From positions 1-8,197 of the forward strand of contig JABMSC010000141.1 in assembly GCA_013204685.1 (NCBI GenBank): 8,197 nt of DNA. The letters run 5' to 3'. The position numbers and the translations under genes were made by a program. The stretch comes from Candidatus Omnitrophota bacterium. GTDB lineage: Bacteria; Omnitrophota; Gorgyraeia; Tantalellales; Tantalellaceae. Shown here piece by piece: positions 1 to 6,020 of the stretch. The notes beneath the pieces are model-generated. The model searched no databases. It was not told the DNA's origin and saw nothing but the letters and a program-made list of their open reading frames with translations. Every line of letters starts with the position of its first letter. The first letter of the stretch is position 1.

Positions 1-7
1 AGGTCTT

Positions 8-62
8 AGTGCTCGACAACTTTGAAATTGAATGTTTCGATTTCAAGGTTGATTCGAGCACT
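8..62. other. Stem-loop of repeat unit 1
   Basis: The outer stem AGTGCTCGA (8-16) pairs with TCGAGCACT (54-62). The inner stem CAACTTTGAAATTG (17-30) pairs with CGATTTCAAGGTTG (38-51), with two G-U pairs. The loop is AATGTTT (31-37). The only bulge is AT at 52-53. Unlike units 2-4, this unit lacks the bulged A after the sixth outer base pair. Confidence 0.9.
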
Positions 63-100
63 TATGCCCGCCTGAACGTTAGCCTGGGGTGGGAGGTCTT

Positions 101-155
101 AGTGCTACGACAACTTTGAAATCATATGTTTTGATTTCAAAGTTAATCGAGCACT
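101..155. other. Stem-loop of repeat unit 2
   Basis: AGTGCT (101-106) pairs with AGCACT (150-155). A bulged A (107) follows, then CGA (108-110) pairs with TCG (147-149). AACTTTGAAATCA (112-124) pairs perfectly with TGATTTCAAAGTT (132-144). The loop is TATGTTT (125-131). C111 faces AA (145-146) as a small internal loop. Confidence 0.9.
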
Positions 156-193
156 TATGCCCGCCTGAACGTTAGCCTGGGGTGGGAGGTCTT

Positions 194-248
194 AGCACCA
201 CGACATCTTTGAGATCGTATGGTTCGATCTCAAAGATGATCGGGTGCT
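194..248. other. Stem-loop of repeat unit 3
   Basis: AGCACC (194-199) pairs with GGTGCT (243-248). A bulged A (200) follows, then CGA (201-203) pairs with TCG (240-242). CATCTTTGAGATCG (204-217) pairs perfectly with CGATCTCAAAGATG (225-238). The loop is TATGGTT (218-224). A239 is bulged. This unit differs most from the others in sequence, yet every stem change is compensated. Confidence 0.9.
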
Positions 249-286
249 TATGCCCGCTGGAACGTTGGCTTGGGGTGGGAGGTCTT

Positions 287-341
287 AGTATTACGACACT
301 TTTGAAATCGGAACACACGATTTCAAGAGTGATCGAATACT
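287..341. other. Stem-loop of repeat unit 4
   Basis: AGTATT (287-292) pairs with AATACT (336-341). A bulged A (293) follows, then CGA (294-296) pairs with TCG (333-335). CACTTTTGAAATCG (297-310) pairs with CGATTTCAAGAGTG (318-331), with one G-U pair. The loop GAACACA (311-317) differs from the TATGTTT-like loops of units 1-3, so the loop is not strictly conserved. Confidence 0.9.
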
Positions 342-384
342 TATGCCCGCTTGAACGTTAGCTTGGAGTGGGAGGCGCTAGAAC

Positions 385-390
385 AAGAGG
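385..390 (+). promoter_or_regulatory. Ribosome binding site of the first pilB
   Basis: AAGAGG lies seven bases before ATG 398 and decides this start over the upstream GTG 368. The start codon sits in a perfect palindrome, CATATATATG (391-400). A short GCTAG (377-381) / CTAGC (404-408) pairing could enclose both the ribosome site and the start codon, but five base pairs around a 22-nt loop is weak. Confidence 0.6.
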
Positions 391-397
391 CATATAT

Positions 398-2125
398 ATG
401 GCCCTAGCATTGACGGAAAAGATCTGCAATCTTCTCATTGAGAACGGCATTGTTTCTCAGGAAGACCTTGAAAAGGCAAAAAAGACATCCTTGGAAAAAG
501 GTGAAAACCTGAGCGATATGCTGATCAAGATGAACATGGTTACAAAAAATGATCTTTTAACCGTACTCAGCGAAGAACTTGGATTCCCGCCGATAAAACT
601 TTCCCTTTTTCACATTGATGATGCAACGTTAAAACTTATCCCGAAGAAGATCACGGTTACATACCAGATGCTGCCCGTTTCCCAGATAGGAAAGCAGCTT
701 ACAGTTGCAATGGTAGATCCCCTGAACATATTTGCGCTTGATGACCTTAAAACAGTGACGCATCTCAACATCAACCCCGTTATAGCCGAAGAGAGCGACA
801 TGAAAGAGGCGATAAGCAGGTATTACGAGAAATCCGCTAATGAAGAAATAAACGCGATCGTCTCAGACATTAAAAGCGCCCAGATGGAGATGGTGACTGA
901 AGGGAGAGATGAACTTTCGTCAACAGATCTCCTCAAGATAACAGAAGAAGCTCCGGTAGTAAAACTTACCAATATGGTCTTAGGGAGAGCCGTGAAAGAA
1001 CGGGCAAGTGACGTCATGGTCGAGCCGATGGAAGGGGATTCAAGGGTGAGGTATAGAGTAGATGGAGTTCTCTTCGAAAGTTATGCGCCCCCCAAAAAAT
1101 TCCATCAGGCGCTTGTGTCCCGCATTAAGGTTATGGCTGATCTTGATATCGCCGAAAGAAGAAAGCCCCAGGACGGCAGGTTCAGGATAAGGATAGAGGG
1201 AAGGAATGTGGACTTCAGAGTCTCCGTAGTACCTTCAAGCCTGGGGGAAAAGGTCGCTTTAAGGGTTCTTGACAAAGCTCAGGCCATGATCGATCTTGAT
1301 AGACTTGGGTTTCAAGATAGCGATGTCGAAAAAATGAAAGAGATCAGTGCTCTGCCTCACGGAATGATACTTGTTTGCGGGCCTACAGGCTGCGGTAAGA
1401 CTACTACACTTTACTCTATATTGAAGCATATAGACGATCCGGGAAAAAATCTGATCACCGTTGAAGACCCTGTCGAATATGAGCTCCAAGGCATAGGCCA
1501 GGTCTCCATAAACGAGGAAATTGGGCTCACGTTCGCGGGCTGCCTAAGGTCTATTCTCCGGCAGGATCCGGACATCATAATGGTCGGAGAAATAAGAGAT
1601 TTTGACACCATTGATGTAGCGATCAAATCAGCTTTGACGGGACATCTTGTCTTAAGCACACTTCACACAAATACAGCGGCGGGATCAATAGTAAGGATGA
1701 TAAATATGGGGGTTGAACCTTTTCTTATAGCGGCTTCTGTTGAGCTGGTTGCTGCGCAAAGGCTGCTAAGGAAATTATGTATAGCGTGCCGTGAAGCTTA
1801 TACCCCCGATAAGGAGACGGCTGAAAGATACGGTCTTTTTGATGAAAAAGGTAAGATTGCCCGGATATACAGACCAAAAGGATGCGCCAGGTGCAGGAAC
1901 TCTGGGTATAGCGGGCGAATAGGCATTGTAGAATGTATGCGGCTCACGCCGCGTGTGAAAGAACTCATATTCAAGCAGGCTCAGGGGCGAGAGATAGAGG
2001 AAGCAGCAATGGATGAAGGGATGACAAACCTCAGGGAAAACGGGATGAAGAATGTTATCGCAGGCAGAGCCTCTTTAGAGGATGTATTATGTTCTACTAT
2101 TGGGTCCAGCGAGGAAGAGGAGTAA
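398..2125 (+). CDS. pilB: PilB/GspE-family pilus assembly ATPase, first paralogue
   Basis: Cytoplasmic hexameric ATPase expected to power pilin polymerisation through the PilC platform. The start is ATG 398, with AAGAGG at 385-390 seven bases upstream. A GTG at 368 gives ten more residues but lies inside the repeat array and has no better ribosome site. This makes 575 aa, the usual PilB length. Residues about 1-145 are an MshEN-like N-terminal domain (GIVSQEDL, ELGFPPIKL). The ATPase domain has Walker A GPTGCGKT (328-335), Asp box EDPVEY (356-361), Walker B DIIMVGEIRD (392-401), His box TGHLVLSTLHTN (414-425), and a CxxC...CxxC zinc site (461/464, 496/499). Oddities: the usual SDIHxEP motif reads SDVMVEP (204-210), so the His is Met, and Walker A has Cys where Ser is common. 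The RLG signature linked to c-di-GMP binding in MshE-type domains is absent. GspE of a type II system is the alternative; family assignment is certain, the exact system less so. Confidence 0.95.
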   Translation: MALALTEKICNLLIENGIVSQEDLEKAKKTSLEKGENLSDMLIKMNMVTKNDLLTVLSEELGFPPIKLSLFHIDDATLKLIPKKITVTYQMLPVSQIGKQLTVAMVDPLNIFALDDLKTVTHLNINPVIAEESDMKEAISRYYEKSANEEINAIVSDIKSAQMEMVTEGRDELSSTDLLKITEEAPVVKLTNMVLGRAVKERASDVMVEPMEGDSRVRYRVDGVLFESYAPPKKFHQALVSRIKVMADLDIAERRKPQDGRFRIRIEGRNVDFRVSVVPSSLGEKVALRVLDKAQAMIDLDRLGFQDSDVEKMKEISALPHGMILVCGPTGCGKTTTLYSILKHIDDPGKNLITVEDPVEYELQGIGQVSINEEIGLTFAGCLRSILRQDPDIIMVGEIRDFDTIDVAIKSALTGHLVLSTLHTNTAAGSIVRMINMGVEPFLIAASVELVAAQRLLRKLCIACREAYTPDKETAERYGLFDEKGKIARIYRPKGCARCRNSGYSGRIGIVECMRLTPRVKELIFKQAQGREIEEAAMDEGMTNLRENGMKNVIAGRASLEDVLCSTIGSSEEEE

Positions 2126-2131
2126 GAATAA

Positions 2132-3838
2132 ATGAAGAGATCCATAAAAGACAGGATACTTAAGGCCTTGCAGGAAGACGGGCTTGTCGATGAAAATAAG
2201 CTGGAGAAGGCAGTAAAGAAGGCAGAGAAGAACGGCACCCATATTACTGATGTGCTTGTTGAAGATGGAGTAGTATCCGACCAGGATCTTTTGATAGTTT
2301 TAAGCAAAGAAACAGACATCCCCCCGATTGATGTAAAAAGACTCACTCTGGATGCGGGGGTGATGTCTGTGATCCCTGAAAAAATCGCACAGAGATATTG
2401 TATTGTGCCTTTATCGAGAGTAGGAGATGAAATTACCGTAATTGTCTCTGACCCCACCGATGTAATGGCTATAGATGACATCAAGACCGTTACCGGATGC
2501 GGGGTGGATATGGTGCTGGCTTCACCGTCAGACTTAAAAGAGGCACTTGGGAACTATTACACTTCTTCAGAGGAAGACCTCTCAAGCATTGTTGAAGAGG
2601 GAGAGGAAGGGTCTGACCTGGAGGTTCTAACCAAGGCTGAAGGACTTGACATCCTGGAGATGACAAAGGAAAGTACGGCAGCTCCTATAGTTAAGATGGT
2701 GGATCTTATTATAAGCGAGGCTTCAGCTAAAAGAGCTAGCGACATACATGTTGAACCGCAGGAGAAATCCTTACGGATCAGATACCGTGTAGATGGTGAA
2801 CTTCAAGAAGCTTTTGATCTCCCCAAGAAAAACCAGAATGCCATAATAGCGCGGCTCAAAATAATGTCCAACCTGGATATAACTGAAACCAGAGTTCCTC
2901 AAGACGGAAGATTCCGCATTAAGCTAAAGGACAAGGAAGTGGATTTCCGCGTATCGGTTCTGCCGATAACGTATGGGAACAAGATAGTTCTGAGGGCTCT
3001 TGACAGAAGCAATCTTTCTGTCGGACTGGAGACATTGGGGTTTCTTCCCGGACCCCTTAATGATTTTAAAGAGGCTCTTTCTAAGCCCTTTGGAATAATT
3101 CTTGTGACCGGGCCGACGGGAAGCGGTAAATCCACAACCCTTTATTCGGTCTTGAGTGAGATGAATACACCCGAAAGGAATATAGTTACAATAGAAGATC
3201 CCGTAGAATATCAGGTTGCAGGTATAACTCAAATAGCGGCGCGTCCTGAGATAGGCCTTGATTTTACGCAAGGCCTGAGAGCGCTTTTGAGGCAAAGTCC
3301 GGATGTTATTATGGTAGGTGAGATCAGGGATTTTGAGACGGCTGATATAGCCATTAAAGCTTCCCTTACAGGTCAAATGGTTCTCAGCACATTGCATACA
3401 AATGATTCTGTCGGGGCGATCATTCGGCTTGTAAATATGGGGATAGAACCTTTTCTTGTATCCTCAAGTCTTGTCATGGCATGCGCGCAGAGACTTCTCA
3501 GGAAGATATGCACTTATTGCAAGACCGAGGAAAAGATCCCCGACAAAACATTGAAAGAAATAAAGGAAAAATATCCTGAAGCGAAAGATGTAGACAGGTT
3601 CTATACCGGGGCAGGCTGTGATAAATGCAATGGTACCGGATATCTCGGACGTTTGGGGACTCTGGAGACATTACTTGTTGATGACAAAATAAGGGAAATG
3701 ATAAACAAGCGAAAACCCGAACGCGAGATCAGAGAATATCTCGATTCGAAAAATGTAGGTACTTTGCATGATAATGCTATGAAAAAATTCATTAAAGGAT
3801 GGACTTCTCTTGAGGAAGTGTTGAGAGTTACAGGATAG
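2132..3838 (+). CDS. pilB: PilB/GspE-family pilus assembly ATPase, second paralogue
   Basis: A second, complete assembly ATPase of 568 aa, six bases after the first. Its ribosome site GAAGAGGAG (2114-2122) lies within the 3' end of the upstream gene, so the two are co-transcribed and probably translationally coupled. Every motif is canonical: SDIHVEP (203-209), Walker A GPTGSGKS (327-334), Asp box EDPVEY (355-360), Walker B DVIMVGEIRD (391-400), His box TGQMVLSTLHTN (413-424) and the zinc cysteines 460/463 and 496/499. The MshEN-like N-terminal domain (about 1-143) is followed by an acidic linker (SEEDLSSIVEEGEEGSD, 146-162). As in its neighbour, the RLG c-di-GMP signature is lost. With intact catalytic motifs this is the more conventional PilB and the likelier main motor. 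The two proteins align end to end, so duplication is the simple explanation. A PilT role is unlikely because PilT lacks this N-terminal domain. Confidence 0.95.
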   Translation: MKRSIKDRILKALQEDGLVDENKLEKAVKKAEKNGTHITDVLVEDGVVSDQDLLIVLSKETDIPPIDVKRLTLDAGVMSVIPEKIAQRYCIVPLSRVGDEITVIVSDPTDVMAIDDIKTVTGCGVDMVLASPSDLKEALGNYYTSSEEDLSSIVEEGEEGSDLEVLTKAEGLDILEMTKESTAAPIVKMVDLIISEASAKRASDIHVEPQEKSLRIRYRVDGELQEAFDLPKKNQNAIIARLKIMSNLDITETRVPQDGRFRIKLKDKEVDFRVSVLPITYGNKIVLRALDRSNLSVGLETLGFLPGPLNDFKEALSKPFGIILVTGPTGSGKSTTLYSVLSEMNTPERNIVTIEDPVEYQVAGITQIAARPEIGLDFTQGLRALLRQSPDVIMVGEIRDFETADIAIKASLTGQMVLSTLHTNDSVGAIIRLVNMGIEPFLVSSSLVMACAQRLLRKICTYCKTEEKIPDKTLKEIKEKYPEAKDVDRFYTGAGCDKCNGTGYLGRLGTLETLLVDDKIREMINKRKPEREIREYLDSKNVGTLHDNAMKKFIKGWTSLEEVLRVTG

Positions 3839-3856
3839 GAGAAGAAAAGGGGAAAG

Positions 3857-3862
3857 TAAGGA
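3857..3862 (+). promoter_or_regulatory. Ribosome binding site of pilC
   Basis: TAAGGA lies seven bases before ATG 3870, in the 31-bp purine-rich gap after the second pilB. No terminator or promoter is seen in the gap, which supports one transcript for pilB1-pilB2-pilC. Confidence 0.6.
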
Positions 3863-3869
3863 AAAAAAT

Positions 3870-5090
3870 ATGGCAAATTTCACGTATACTGCAAAAGATA
3901 AAGCCGGAAAGACGATAAGGGGGGAAGTCGAAGCCGGTGATAAAAAACAGGCTATGAACATACTTCGTGAGAAAGAGTTATTGATCCTTAAATTTGAGGA
4001 GGCAAAAACGAAGGCTTCCTTTCTTTCTTTTCTTAAGGGATCCGGCATGAAAAAAGTCGATTCTGATGAACTTGTAATTTTCACCAGACAGATGGCGACT
4101 ATGACAGACGCAGGGATAACTATTGTTAATTCACTGGACACACTTGCCGATCAGGTCGATAATCCGTCTTTCAAGCGTGTTTTGCAGGATATATGTGACT
4201 CGGTCAATACAGGGGCGAGTTTGTCGGAAGCCATGAGTAAATACGAGGTGATCTTTTCGGGTTATTTTGTCAGCATGGTAAAGGCGGGAGAATCCAGCGG
4301 TATGCTTGATGAAGTTCTTGAGAGGGTTGCGAGATATATGGAGAAGAGCAATGCCTTGCAGAAGAAAATAAAGTCAGCGATGATATATCCCGCAGTTGTA
4401 ACTTTTATGGCGCTTACCATAACCCTTGTTATGATATTGAAGGTTATTCCCGTTTTTAAAGATATGTTTTCAGGATTTGGCGCGGACCTGCCCGGGCCTA
4501 CTCAATTTTTGATAAACCTTAGTGATACCATGAGGCATTATTTCCTAATATACGTTATAGCCGGGGTCTTACTGGCCATTGCCGGCAAGTGGTATGCCAA
4601 AACTGAAAAGGGAAAATTTGCTATGGATAAGCTTAAGCTTAAGATGCCTGTCTTTGGACCCTTGCTCAGAAAAGTTGCCATAAGTAAATTTACCCGAACT
4701 CTAAGCACGCTTGTTAAGAGCGGTGTGCCTATACTTTCCGCGCTTGAGATAGTCGCAGATACGTCAGGGAATGTAGTGGTTGAGAGGGCAGTCAATCAAG
4801 TAAAGGACAGTGTGCGGGAAGGGGAAAGTATATCTGATCCAATGGAAAAAAGCGGTATATTTCCCCCGCTTGTGACTCGAATGATCGCCGTGGGTGAAAA
4901 AAGCGGTGAATTGGAAAAGATGCTTATCAAGATCGCAGACTTTTACGATGAGCAGGTTGACACCGCTGTTGAAGGTTTGACGAGTTTAATAGAACCGCTT
5001 GTTATTGCGTTTCTGGGAATAGTGATAGGTGGTATTGTTATATGTATGTTTTTGCCGATATTCAAGATGAGTAGTTTGATCCAGATGTAA
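3870..5090 (+). CDS. pilC: PilC/GspF-family inner-membrane platform protein
   Basis: Polytopic inner-membrane protein on which the assembly ATPase acts to add pilin subunits. It is 406 aa, the normal PilC length. After a short N-terminal domain (FTYTAKDKAGKTIRGEVEA) come two copies of the T2SSF domain. The first is at about 68-191, with signature GESSGMLDEVL (140-150) and KSAMIYP (168-174). The second is at about 271-394, with matching signature GEKSGELEKML (342-352). Hydrophobic segments at about 173-194, 224-240 and 374-396 give the expected three membrane spans. It follows the two pilB genes on the same transcript, so at least one of them should be its motor. Downstream, transcription meets the bidirectional terminator at 5233-5271. 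It appears intact. GspF of a type II secretion system is the main alternative name; the nearby pilM and pilN favour PilC. Confidence 0.95.
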   Translation: MANFTYTAKDKAGKTIRGEVEAGDKKQAMNILREKELLILKFEEAKTKASFLSFLKGSGMKKVDSDELVIFTRQMATMTDAGITIVNSLDTLADQVDNPSFKRVLQDICDSVNTGASLSEAMSKYEVIFSGYFVSMVKAGESSGMLDEVLERVARYMEKSNALQKKIKSAMIYPAVVTFMALTITLVMILKVIPVFKDMFSGFGADLPGPTQFLINLSDTMRHYFLIYVIAGVLLAIAGKWYAKTEKGKFAMDKLKLKMPVFGPLLRKVAISKFTRTLSTLVKSGVPILSALEIVADTSGNVVVERAVNQVKDSVREGESISDPMEKSGIFPPLVTRMIAVGEKSGELEKMLIKIADFYDEQVDTAVEGLTSLIEPLVIAFLGIVIGGIVICMFLPIFKMSSLIQM

Positions 5091-5155
5091 GATCGGGTTA
5101 TGGGTCATAGGTTTGTGCCGGGTGCCGAGTGTGTTTTAAATGACACGCAGCACTC

Positions 5156-5188
5156 CCCGTTAAAAATCCCGAAGGAATTTCTAACGGG
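5156..5188. repeat. Intergenic hairpin with CCCGTTA/TAACGGG arms
   Basis: CCCGTTA (5156-5162) pairs with TAACGGG (5182-5188). One A/C mismatch follows, then AAAT/ATTT. The right arm, TTTCTAACGGG (5178-5188), is the exact reverse complement of CCCGTTAGAAA at 7174-7184, which suggests a dispersed repeat family. It is not followed by a T-tract, so it is not itself an intrinsic terminator. Confidence 0.6.
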
Positions 5189-5232
5189 ACAGGCAGAACC
5201 CAGCACTTGGATTTTGGCCCACATGTTTCCAC

Positions 5233-5271
5233 AAAAAAAAAGAGCAACCATTACTGGTTGCTCTTTTTTTT
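5233..5271. terminator. Bidirectional intrinsic terminator between pilC and the pilin
   Basis: GAGCAACCA (5242-5250) pairs with TGGTTGCTC (5255-5263) around a TTAC loop. Nine A residues (5233-5241) precede the stem and eight T residues (5264-5271) follow it. On either strand this reads as a GC-containing stem followed by a U-tract. It sits between the convergent ends of pilC (stop 5090) and the pilin gene (stop 5321) and should stop both transcripts. Confidence 0.9.
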
Positions 5272-5320
5272 GTCACACTTGTTGAATCGTTTTGTGCATG
5301 CAGAACTCGCGCGGGCACCA

Positions 5321-5692
5321 TTAACTGGATGGAGCTGTTAAATAGTGACCCTTGGCCGCAGCACTGGCATAACCACACCCCGGATCTGTATCCAGATCAT
5401 TTGCCGTGTAACTGGCTGTTGACTCCGCAGGACAATGTGGCTCTTTTTTGATGTAATCATCCACAAGATCAGTTCCAAGAGCTGGAGTGCCTGATCCTCC
5501 GTCCAGAGCCCACAAGACCTTTGCTCCTTCGATCTGTTTCAGGTTTGCTACACACGCATTCTTCTGCGCGTTTTCGCGGGCCTTCACAAAGTTCGGAATG
5601 GCTATAGCAGCCAATAAACCTATAATTGCAACAACGATCATAATTTCAACAAGCGTGAAGCCGCCCTTACCTAAAGTTTTTCGCATCTTCAT
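5321..5692 (-). CDS. Type IV prepilin / type II pseudopilin (major-pilin-like)
   Basis: Filament subunit or GspG-like pseudopilin of 123 aa. The start is ATG at 5692 (minus strand), eight bases after a near-perfect AAGGAGGTGA. A longer open frame runs upstream to 5806 but lacks such a site and would bury the leader. The N-terminus has a basic 11-residue leader ending KGG, cut by prepilin peptidase between G11 and F12. FTLVEIMIVVAIIGLLAAIA follows, with the conserved Glu at mature position 5 (E16). This hydrophobic helix anchors the subunit and packs the filament core. The globular part is small, with cysteines at 47, 87 and 106, and carries KKEPHCP (82-88) and GHYL (115-118), which I recall from a family common in PVC-type and Omnitrophota genomes. 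It is transcribed against all its neighbours, ends at the shared terminator, and has its own promoter. The strong ribosome site fits a highly expressed subunit. Confidence 0.93.
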   Translation of the reverse strand: MKMRKTLGKGGFTLVEIMIVVAIIGLLAAIAIPNFVKARENAQKNACVANLKQIEGAKVLWALDGGSGTPALGTDLVDDYIKKEPHCPAESTASYTANDLDTDPGCGYASAAAKGHYLTAPSS

Positions 5693-5707
5693 TGTAATCA
5701 CCTCCTT
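5693..5707 (-). promoter_or_regulatory. Strong ribosome binding site of the pilin
   Basis: On the minus strand AAGGAGGTGA precedes ATG 5692, with GGAGG at 5705-5701 and eight bases of spacing. It matches the 16S rRNA 3' end almost completely and is the strongest such site in the window. It fixes the pilin start. Confidence 0.85.
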
Positions 5708-5747
5708 TTTTGAAAAATTTAGAGACGCCCATGTGAGAGTCCCTATG

Positions 5748-5775
5748 TTTATAGTATGCCTTTGTTTTTTTGCAA
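5748..5775 (-). promoter_or_regulatory. Putative sigma-70-type promoter of the pilin
   Basis: On the minus strand TTGCAA (5775-5770) lies 16 bases before TATAAA (5753-5748), leaving a leader of about 50 nt before the start codon. The -35 box is half of a perfect 12-bp palindrome, TTGCAATTGCAA (5770-5781), which could be an operator. The assignment rests on consensus matching only. Confidence 0.5.
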
Positions 5776-5887
5776 TTGCAAGCCGTGCCCGAGACTTTAA
5801 GTACAAAAAGCCAGATCAGCAAAAAATAGAAATAGTGCCTTATGGAGCGGCTATAACTATAATATTTATAACAAACTATTCCTGCCC

Positions 5888-5916
5888 TTGCCTTGACAAC
5901 CGCTAATTGGTATGAT
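5888..5916 (+). promoter_or_regulatory. Putative sigma-70-type promoter of pilM
   Basis: TTGCCT (5888-5893) lies 17 bases before TATGAT (5911-5916). A perfect TTGACA (5893-5898) overlaps it and has only the weak TAACCT at 17-bp spacing, so the first pairing is preferred. Transcription would begin near 5923, giving a leader of about 100 nt. Consensus matching only. Confidence 0.45.
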
Positions 5917-5990
5917 AACCTTTGGTTGTAATTAATATGTATATATATGTAAAAGGTTAAATCCAACCACTATATGTTGCGTAAGTTGGT
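5916..5990 (+). other. Interleaved inverted repeats in the pilM leader
   Basis: TAACCTTT (5916-5923) is complementary to AAAGGTTA (5952-5959). TGGTTG (5923-5928) is complementary to CAACCA (5964-5969). CCAAC (5963-5967) can instead pair with GTTGG (5985-5989). The first two pairings interleave as in an H-type pseudoknot, and the last two compete. The first arm lies at the predicted transcription start, so it may matter as DNA rather than RNA. Confidence 0.4.
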
Positions 5991-6020
5991 AAAGGGGTAA
6001 ACTTAGCTTCATTTCTAAAA

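Larger units (their letters stand above)
1..372. repeat. Tandem array of four 93-bp structured repeat units
   Basis: Four head-to-tail units of exactly 93 bp lie at 1-93, 94-186, 187-279 and 280-372. The array touches the left edge, so more copies may lie outside. Each unit has a constant start (AGGTCTTAG), a 55-nt imperfect inverted repeat with a 7-nt loop, and a constant tail (CTTATGCCCGC...GAACGTT.GC.TGG.GTGGG). The arms of the inverted repeat vary between units but the changes are compensated across the stem, so pairing is conserved rather than sequence. The tail can form a second short stem, CCCGCY with RGTGGG. After unit 4 the similarity fades within about nine bases (373-381, AGGCGCTAG). 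No ORF of note crosses the array on either strand. Strand is not settled: the array may be a transcribed leader of the ATPase operon, an independent structured RNA, or a DNA-level element. Repeat and fold are seen directly; function is unknown. Confidence 0.95.
5693..6020. other. Divergent intergenic region between the pilin and pilM
   Basis: This 328-bp stretch carries no credible gene. Short open frames here lack ribosome sites and recognisable residues. It is AT-rich, especially around 5850-5875 and 5929-5955. It holds the pilin ribosome site and promoter on the minus strand, a plus-strand promoter candidate at 5888-5916, the palindrome TTGCAATTGCAA (5770-5781), and the inverted repeat TAACCTTT/AAAGGTTA (5916-5923, 5952-5959). 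Confidence 0.7.

Noticed and set aside
1..372. CRISPR array, with a constant 42-nt part as repeat and about 51-nt variable parts as spacers
   Set aside because: The variable parts are related to each other, are themselves inverted repeats with a shared TTTGAAATC-like core, and differ by compensated changes. Real spacers are unrelated and unstructured.
75..372. Integron attC sites, suggested by GTTAGCC/GTTAGCT boxes and conserved-structure hairpins
   Set aside because: The GTTAGCY box does not fit GTTRRRY at the sixth base, no matching RYYYAAC box lies across the stem, and no cassette ORFs lie between units.
368..397. GTG start adding ten residues to the first ATPase
   Set aside because: The extension lies in the end of the repeat array and its trailing sequence, and ATG 398 has a well-spaced AAGAGG.
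2924..3397. 157-codon minus-strand open frame inside the second ATPase
   Set aside because: It is antisense to a complete, motif-verified PilB gene and shows no domain of its own.
5100..5285. 61-codon open frame downstream of pilC
   Set aside because: It reads through the intergenic hairpin and the terminator, has no ribosome site and no recognisable residues.
5770..5795. Sigma-54 promoter for the pilin (GGGCACGGCTTGCA on the minus strand)
   Set aside because: The GG and GC elements are not 12 bp apart in any register, whereas a sigma-70-type pair with good spacing lies just downstream.
5693..5806. N-terminal extension of the pilin to 161 residues
   Set aside because: It would place 38 residues before the prepilin leader and runs through the promoter and the strong ribosome site.
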